64,000 nucleotides of DNA from Streptomyces sp. CNQ-509 (lineage in GTDB: Bacteria > Actinomycetota > Actinomycetes > Streptomycetales > Streptomycetaceae): assembly GCF_001011035.1 (NCBI RefSeq), contig NZ_CP011492.1, positions 1,247,501 through 1,311,500 on the forward strand, read 5' to 3'. The notes below the pieces were generated by a model. That model was not told the origin of the DNA. It searched no databases and saw nothing but the letters and a program-made list of their open reading frames with translations. This document shows, in pieces, positions 59,738 through 64,000 of the stretch; position 1 is the first letter of the stretch, and the number at the start of each line of letters is the position of its first letter. The position numbers were made by a program, and so were the translations under genes.

Positions 59738-62700
59738 CCACCGTCCTCCTCCTCTCCACCGCCGACACCGACCTCCTCGCCGCCCGCGCCTCCGGCGCGG
59801 ACTTCCGGATCGCCAACCCCTCCCGCACCGGCCCCGACGACCTGCCCGCGCTCCTCGACGGCACCGACCTCGTCGTCGTCCGCCTCCTCGGCGGCAAGCG
59901 CGCCTGGGAGGACGGCCTCGCAGCCCTCCGGGCCGCGGGGCTGCCGACCGTGCTGCTCGGCGGGGAGTCCGTGCCGGACGCCGAGTTGATGGCCGAGTCG
60001 TCCGTGCCCGCCGGGGTGGTCGCCGAGGCGCTGCGGTATCTCGTGGAGGGCGGGCCCGCGAACCTCGCCGAGCTGAGCCGGTTTCTGTCGGACACCGTGC
60101 TGCTCACCGGCGAGGGCTTCGCCCCGCCGCGGGAGATGCCCGCGTACGGCGTGCATGGTGCGTATGGGCTGAAGGAGGACCGGCCCACCGTCGGCGTGCT
60201 CTTCTACCGCGCCCACGAGCTCTCCGGGAACACCGCCTTCGTCGACACCCTCTGCCAGGCCGTCGAGGCGCACGGCGCCAACGCCCTGCCCGTGTACTGC
60301 GGTTCGCTGCGCGGCGCGGAGCCCGGGCTCTTCGAGCTGCTGGGGCGCGCGGACGCGCTCGTCGCCACGGTGCTCGCCTCCGGCGGTACGCGGCCGGGCG
60401 ACGCCTCCGCCGGCGGAGACGACGAGGCGTGGGACGTCGGGGCGCTCGCGGAGCTGGACGTGCCGGTGCTCCAGGGGCTGTGCCTGACGTCGGCGCGCGC
60501 CGCGTGGCTGGACTCGGACGCGGCGCTGTCGCCGATGGACGCGGCGATGCAGGTGGCGATACCGGAGTTCGACGGGCGGCTGGTGACGGTGCCGTTCTCG
60601 TTCAAGGAGGACGGTCCCGACGGCGTGCCGGTGTACGTCGCGGACGCGGAGCGGGCCGCGCGGGTCGCGGGGATCGCGGTGCGGCACGCGCGGCTGCGGC
60701 ACACGCCGAACGGCGAGAAGCGGATCGGGCTGGTCTTCACCGCGTACCCCACCAAGCACTCCCGGGTCGGCAACGCCGTCGGCCTGGACACGCCCGCCTC
60801 CGCGGTCAGGCTGCTCGACGCGCTGCGGGCCGCGGGGTACGGCGTCGACGGCCATCCGGACGACGGCGACGAGCTGATCCACCGGCTGATCGCCGCCGGC
60901 GGGCACGACGTGGAGTGGCTGACGGAGGAGCAGTTGGCGGCGGCGCCCGCGCGCGTGCCGCTGGGCGACTACGAGCGGTGGTTCGCCGCGCTGGACCCCG
61001 GGTTGCGGGCCTCGGTGGTCGAACACTGGGGCGAGCCCCCGGGCGGGCTGTACGTGGACGACGGCGGCGAAGGACCCGCGATCGTGCTGGCGTCGCTGCG
61101 CTTCGGCAACGTCGTGGTGATGATCCAGCCGCCGCGCGGCTTCGGCGAGAACCCCATCGCCGTCTACCACGACCCGGACATGCCGCCGTCGCACCACTAC
61201 CTGGCCGCGTACCGCTGGCTGGACCGCACGTTCGGCGCCGACGCGCTCGTGCACATGGGCAAGCACGGCACGATGGAGTGGCTGCCGGGCAAGGGCCTGG
61301 GGCTGTCGGCGGGGTGCGCGCCGGACGCGGTGCTGGGGGACCTGCCGCTGGTGTACCCGTTCATCGTCAACGACCCGGGCGAGGGCACCCAGGCCAAGCG
61401 CCGCGGGCACGCGACGGTGGTCGACCACCTCGTGCCGCCGATGGCCCGCGCCGACTCCTACGGCGACCTGGCGAAGCTGGAGCAGTTGCTGGACGAGTAC
61501 GCGCTCGTCTCCGACCTCGATCCGGCGAAGGCGCCCGCGGTGCGCAGCCGGATCTGGACGCTCGTGCGGGCCGCGGAGCTGCACCACGACCTGCAGGTGG
61601 CGGAGGAACCGGAGGACGCCGACTTCGACGAGTTCGTGCTGCACGTCGACGGCTGGCTGTGCGAGATCAAGGACGTGCAGATACGGGACGGACTGCACGT
61701 GCTCGGCGCCGGACCGGTCGGCGAGCCGCGGGTGAACCTGACGCTGGCGGTGCTGCGTTCCGCGCAGATGTGGGGCGGCGCCGGCGGCGCGCTGCCGGGT
61801 CTGCGGGCGGCGCTCGCGGCCCGGGTGGGGCTGGTGGAGGCGGAGCTGCTGGCCGAGCCGGGCGCGCGGATCGCCCCGCCGGAGGGGCTGGTGGAGTGGG
61901 GCGCCGCACATAGTGCCGGTCAGCCTGCCGGACGCGGTCCGGCGGCGCCCACGGATGCCCCGGCCGCTGCGGCGGACCGGCGGCCCGCGGCCCTCCGTAC
62001 GGCCTCCGACGCCATCGACCTGCTGGAGTCCCTGGCTCGTCGCCTCGTGGAGTTCATGGAGGCGAGCGACTGGTCCGTCAAGGCCGCAGGTCCGGCCGTG
62101 GCGGAGGTGCTCGGGGTCGAGTGCCCCGACGCCGTGCGGGTGCTGGAGTTCGCAGCCGCGGAACTCATTCCGCGGCTGCACCGTACGGGCGACGAGATCG
62201 GCAACGTGCTGCACGCGCTCGACGGCGGCTACGTTCCCGCCGGGCCGTCGGGCTCCCCCACCCGCGGGCTCGTCAACGTGCTGCCGACCGGCCGCAACTT
62301 CTACTCCGTCGACCCCAAGGCCATCCCCTCCCGGCTCTCCTGGGACGTCGGCAGCGCCCTCGCCGACTCCCTCCTCGCCCGCCACCTCGCCGACCACGGC
62401 GCGTACCCGAAGTCCGTCGGGCTCACGGTCTGGGGCACCTCCTGCATGCGCACCCAGGGCGACGACATCGCGGAGATCCTGGCGCTGCTGGGCTGCCGCC
62501 CGGTGTGGGACGACGCGTCGCGGCGGGTGACGGGCTTCGAGGTGGTGCCGGCCGCGGAGCTGGGCCGGCCGCGCATCGACGTGACGGTGCGCATCTCCGG
62601 CTTCTTCCGCGACGCCTTCCCGCACGTCGTCGGCCTCATGGACGACGCGGTGCGCGCGGTCGCGGAGCTGGACGAGCCGCCGGAGGCGAACTTCGTACGG

Positions 62701-63474
62701 GCGCACGCCGACGAGGACACCGCCGTGCACGGCGACCGCCGCCGCGCCACCGCCCGCATCTTCGGCTCCAAGCCCGGCGCGTACGGCGCGGGCCTGCTGC
62801 CGCTGATCGACACCCGCAACTGGCGCTCGGACGCGGACCTCGCGGAGGTCTACGCGGTCTGGGGCGGCTACGCCTACGGTCGCGGGCTCGACGGGCGGGC
62901 CGCGCGCGGCGACATGGAGGCGGCGTTCCGGCGGATCCAGGTGGCGGCGAAGAACGTCGACACCCGCGAGCATGACATCGCCGACGCCGACGACTACTTC
63001 CAGTACCACGGCGGCATGGTGGCGATGGTCCGCCATCTGACGGGCGGTTCGCCGGAGGCGTACATCGGCGACAGCGCCGTGCCCGAGCAGGTGAAGACGC
63101 GCACGCTCGGCGAAGAGACGCACCGCGTCTTCCGCGCCCGGGTGGTGAACCCGCGCTGGACGGCGGCGATGCGGCGGCACGGCTACAAGGGCGCGTTCGA
63201 GATGGCCGCCACCGTCGACTACCTCTTCGGCTACGACGCGACCGCGGGCGTGGTCGACGACTGGATGTACGAGAAGCTCGCCGCCGCGTACGTCTTCGAC
63301 GCCGAGAACCAGGAGTTCATGCGGCGCGCCAACCCGTGGGCCCTGCGCGGGATCGGCGAACGGCTGCTGGAGGCGGCCGAGCGGGGCCTGTGGGCGGAGC
63401 CGGACCAGCGGACCCTGGCCCGGCTCCGCGAGATCTACCTCGAACTCGAGGGCGATCTGGAGGGGGAGGAATGA
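59734..63474 (+). CDS. cobN: Aerobic cobaltochelatase, large subunit CobN
   Basis: 1246 residues, family length. CobN is the catalytic subunit that inserts cobalt into hydrogenobyrinic acid a,c-diamide using ATP through CobS/CobT-type partners. Seen: [20 protein letters not shown] (about 335), [20 protein letters not shown] (about 470), [19 protein letters not shown] (about 508), [20 protein letters not shown] (about 848) and [18 protein letters not shown] (about 1088). A short Ala/Pro linker at about 725-755 separates halves. ATG 59734 overlaps the cobD stop. The stop overlaps a 40-codon ORF. Confidence 0.96.
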   Translation: MTTVLLLSTADTDLLAARASGADFRIANPSRTGPDDLPALLDGTDLVVVRLLGGKRAWEDGLAALRAAGLPTVLLGGESVPDAELMAESSVPAGVVAEALRYLVEGGPANLAELSRFLSDTVLLTGEGFAPPREMPAYGVHGAYGLKEDRPTVGVLFYRAHELSGNTAFVDTLCQAVEAHGANALPVYCGSLRGAEPGLFELLGRADALVATVLASGGTRPGDASAGGDDEAWDVGALAELDVPVLQGLCLTSARAAWLDSDAALSPMDAAMQVAIPEFDGRLVTVPFSFKEDGPDGVPVYVADAERAARVAGIAVRHARLRHTPNGEKRIGLVFTAYPTKHSRVGNAVGLDTPASAVRLLDALRAAGYGVDGHPDDGDELIHRLIAAGGHDVEWLTEEQLAAAPARVPLGDYERWFAALDPGLRASVVEHWGEPPGGLYVDDGGEGPAIVLASLRFGNVVVMIQPPRGFGENPIAVYHDPDMPPSHHYLAAYRWLDRTFGADALVHMGKHGTMEWLPGKGLGLSAGCAPDAVLGDLPLVYPFIVNDPGEGTQAKRRGHATVVDHLVPPMARADSYGDLAKLEQLLDEYALVSDLDPAKAPAVRSRIWTLVRAAELHHDLQVAEEPEDADFDEFVLHVDGWLCEIKDVQIRDGLHVLGAGPVGEPRVNLTLAVLRSAQMWGGAGGALPGLRAALAARVGLVEAELLAEPGARIAPPEGLVEWGAAHSAGQPAGRGPAAPTDAPAAAADRRPAALRTASDAIDLLESLARRLVEFMEASDWSVKAAGPAVAEVLGVECPDAVRVLEFAAAELIPRLHRTGDEIGNVLHALDGGYVPAGPSGSPTRGLVNVLPTGRNFYSVDPKAIPSRLSWDVGSALADSLLARHLADHGAYPKSVGLTVWGTSCMRTQGDDIAEILALLGCRPVWDDASRRVTGFEVVPAAELGRPRIDVTVRISGFFRDAFPHVVGLMDDAVRAVAELDEPPEANFVRAHADEDTAVHGDRRRATARIFGSKPGAYGAGLLPLIDTRNWRSDADLAEVYAVWGGYAYGRGLDGRAARGDMEAAFRRIQVAAKNVDTREHDIADADDYFQYHGGMVAMVRHLTGGSPEAYIGDSAVPEQVKTRTLGEETHRVFRARVVNPRWTAAMRRHGYKGAFEMAATVDYLFGYDATAGVVDDWMYEKLAAAYVFDAENQEFMRRANPWALRGIGERLLEAAERGLWAEPDQRTLARLREIYLELEGDLEGEE

Positions 63475-63593
63475 CCCACAGGACGTGGACCGTACAAGTC
63501 CGCTCCACGCCCGGCACGTACACGCTGGCACGATTCTTCCGCGTATCACAGCAGTCGACCGTCATCTCACCCTTTGGAGGGGCCCGCGCATGA
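63471..63593 (+). CDS. Possible 40-residue coupled peptide between cobN and the chelatase gene
   Basis: ATG 63471 overlaps the cobN stop (ATGA) and its own stop (63591-63593) overlaps the chelatase start (ATGA), with GGAGG seven bases before it. The peptide reads [20 protein letters not shown] then [20 protein letters not shown]. Against it: about 10 of 40 third positions are A or T, more than in neighbours, and the 3' codons double as the chelatase Shine-Dalgarno sequence. It may simply be a translational bridge. Confidence 0.4.
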   Translation: MTHRTWTVQVRSTPGTYTLARFFRVSQQSTVISPFGGARA

Positions 63594-64000
63594 ACACCGG
63601 TGCGCCGCACTATCCGTTCACCGCCGTCGTCGGCATGGCAGAACTCCGGCTCGCGCTGCTGCTCAACGCGGTGTCCCCGGCGGTCGGCGGGGTGCTCGTG
63701 CGCGGCGAGAAGGGGACGGCCAAATCGACCGCCGTACGAGCCCTCGCCGCCCTGCTCCCCGAGGTCGCCGTCGTGCCCGGCTGCCGCTTCTCCTGCGACC
63801 CGGCGGCGCCGGACGCCGGCTGCCCCGACGGGCCGCACGAGGCCGCGCGCCCGCGCGGGGTGCGGGCGGCCCGGATGGTGGAGCTGCCCGTGGGCGCCTC
63901 GGAGGACAGGCTCGCGGGGGCGCTGGACATCGAACGGGCGCTGGCCGAGGGCCGCAAGACGTTCGAGCCCGGGCTGCTGGCCGAGGCGCACCGCGGCGTG
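63590..64000 (+). CDS. Magnesium/cobalt-chelatase ATPase (ChlI/BchI-like AAA+), 3' end outside the window
   Basis: 137 residues are visible. It starts [20 protein letters not shown], with the ChlI-type FTAVVGM, then Walker [10 protein letters not shown] (about 39-47), [15 protein letters not shown] and the family's Cys-containing insertion [35 protein letters not shown] leads into the Walker B region beyond the edge. In Streptomyces this gene usually encodes a fused ChlI-ChlD (AAA+ plus VWA) protein that powers CobN. ATG 63590 has TTTGGAGGGG upstream. Confidence 0.9.
   Translation, partial: MNTGAPHYPFTAVVGMAELRLALLLNAVSPAVGGVLVRGEKGTAKSTAVRALAALLPEVAVVPGCRFSCDPAAPDAGCPDGPHEAARPRGVRAARMVELPVGASEDRLAGALDIERALAEGRKTFEPGLLAEAHRGV

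Noticed and set aside
59728..63549. A 1273-codon minus-strand frame covering all of cobN
   Set aside because: It is the antisense shadow of a high-GC gene, rich in His/Arg/Val without any family motif; cobN on the plus strand has all CobN signatures.
1..64000. Possible prophage, insertion sequence, integrative element, toxin-antitoxin, CRISPR or anti-phage system
   Set aside because: No integrase, transposase, phage structural gene, regularly spaced repeat array or recognised defence gene was found; the lone HNH nuclease is of the chromosomal housekeeping type.
1..64000. tRNA or rRNA genes
   Set aside because: No TTCGA-containing T-arm with matching acceptor stem and no rRNA-like conserved stretch was noticed; a tRNAscan run would settle this.

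Overview
The window is a high-GC (roughly 73% by eye), gene-dense stretch of an actinomycete chromosome, almost certainly Streptomyces or a very close relative. Evidence: two short chaplins, a Spo0M-type sporulation protein, a GATC-binding nucleoid protein of the Gbn type, a class-E-sortase type LAETG signal, a PHO-box-preceded pit gene, many GTG starts and 4-bp ATGA/GTGA gene overlaps. From memory (not checked), the order chpE - two-component pair - serB - fabI/fabG - tyrS - moaA - gbn - pit - cobQ - cobN matches the S. coelicolor core around SCO1800-SCO1850. No prophage, insertion sequence, CRISPR array, rRNA or tRNA was recognised.

Layout. 1-8.2 kb: truncated Spo0M, PEBP-like protein, HNH nuclease, SPFH/NfeD membrane-quality pair, an ABC ATPase, two chaplins and a GAF-kinase/LuxR-regulator pair. 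8.3-17.9 kb: an 858-aa FHA-FHA-ABC-permease fusion, serB, a WYL regulator, a SixA-like phosphatase, and a CynX-type MFS exporter divergent from a FadR/GntR regulator. 18-24 kb: fabG-fabI (last steps of fatty acid elongation), a TldD/PmbA pair and tyrS. 24-35.8 kb: stress membrane protein, moaA, secreted subtilase, lysoplasmalogenase-like protein, LysR regulator, a second two-component pair, a DEDDh exonuclease-BRCT protein, SURF1 and an atypical SDR. 36-39.6 kb: a five-gene Asp23/AmaP envelope-stress operon with a divergent Asp23-like protein. 39.7-48.4 kb: enoyl-CoA hydratase, gbn, ABC-F ATPase, hydrolases, class II aldolase and pit. 48.4-64 kb: cobQ, an LAETG surface protein, an amidohydrolase, ectABCD (ectoine and hydroxyectoine), a FrnE-like DsbA, a degenerate histidine phosphatase, then a cobalamin-riboswitch-led cobalt/cobalamin block (cbtB, cbtA remnant, cobD, cobN, chelatase) running off the right edge.

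Most of this is core Streptomyces metabolism. The least ordinary part is 57.6-59.1 kb. CbtB is followed by only a 27-codon stump of CbtA, overlapping it by GTGA and stopping exactly where a family of GC-rich repeats begins. The neighbouring cobD carries an in-frame insertion of about 157 codons built from the same repeat sequence, duplicated at a 174-bp offset. This looks like repeat-driven remodelling that removed a cobalt-transporter subunit and enlarged a B12 enzyme. Other points worth checking: a coupled 40-codon ORF between cobN and the chelatase; possible co-expression of cobQ with the PHO-boxed pit gene; a histidine phosphatase lacking both catalytic histidines; and long perfect palindromes used as two-way terminators, one of which carries the stop codons of both flanking genes.

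Start codons were chosen by hand from Shine-Dalgarno spacing and family lengths. All functional calls come from motif recognition alone.
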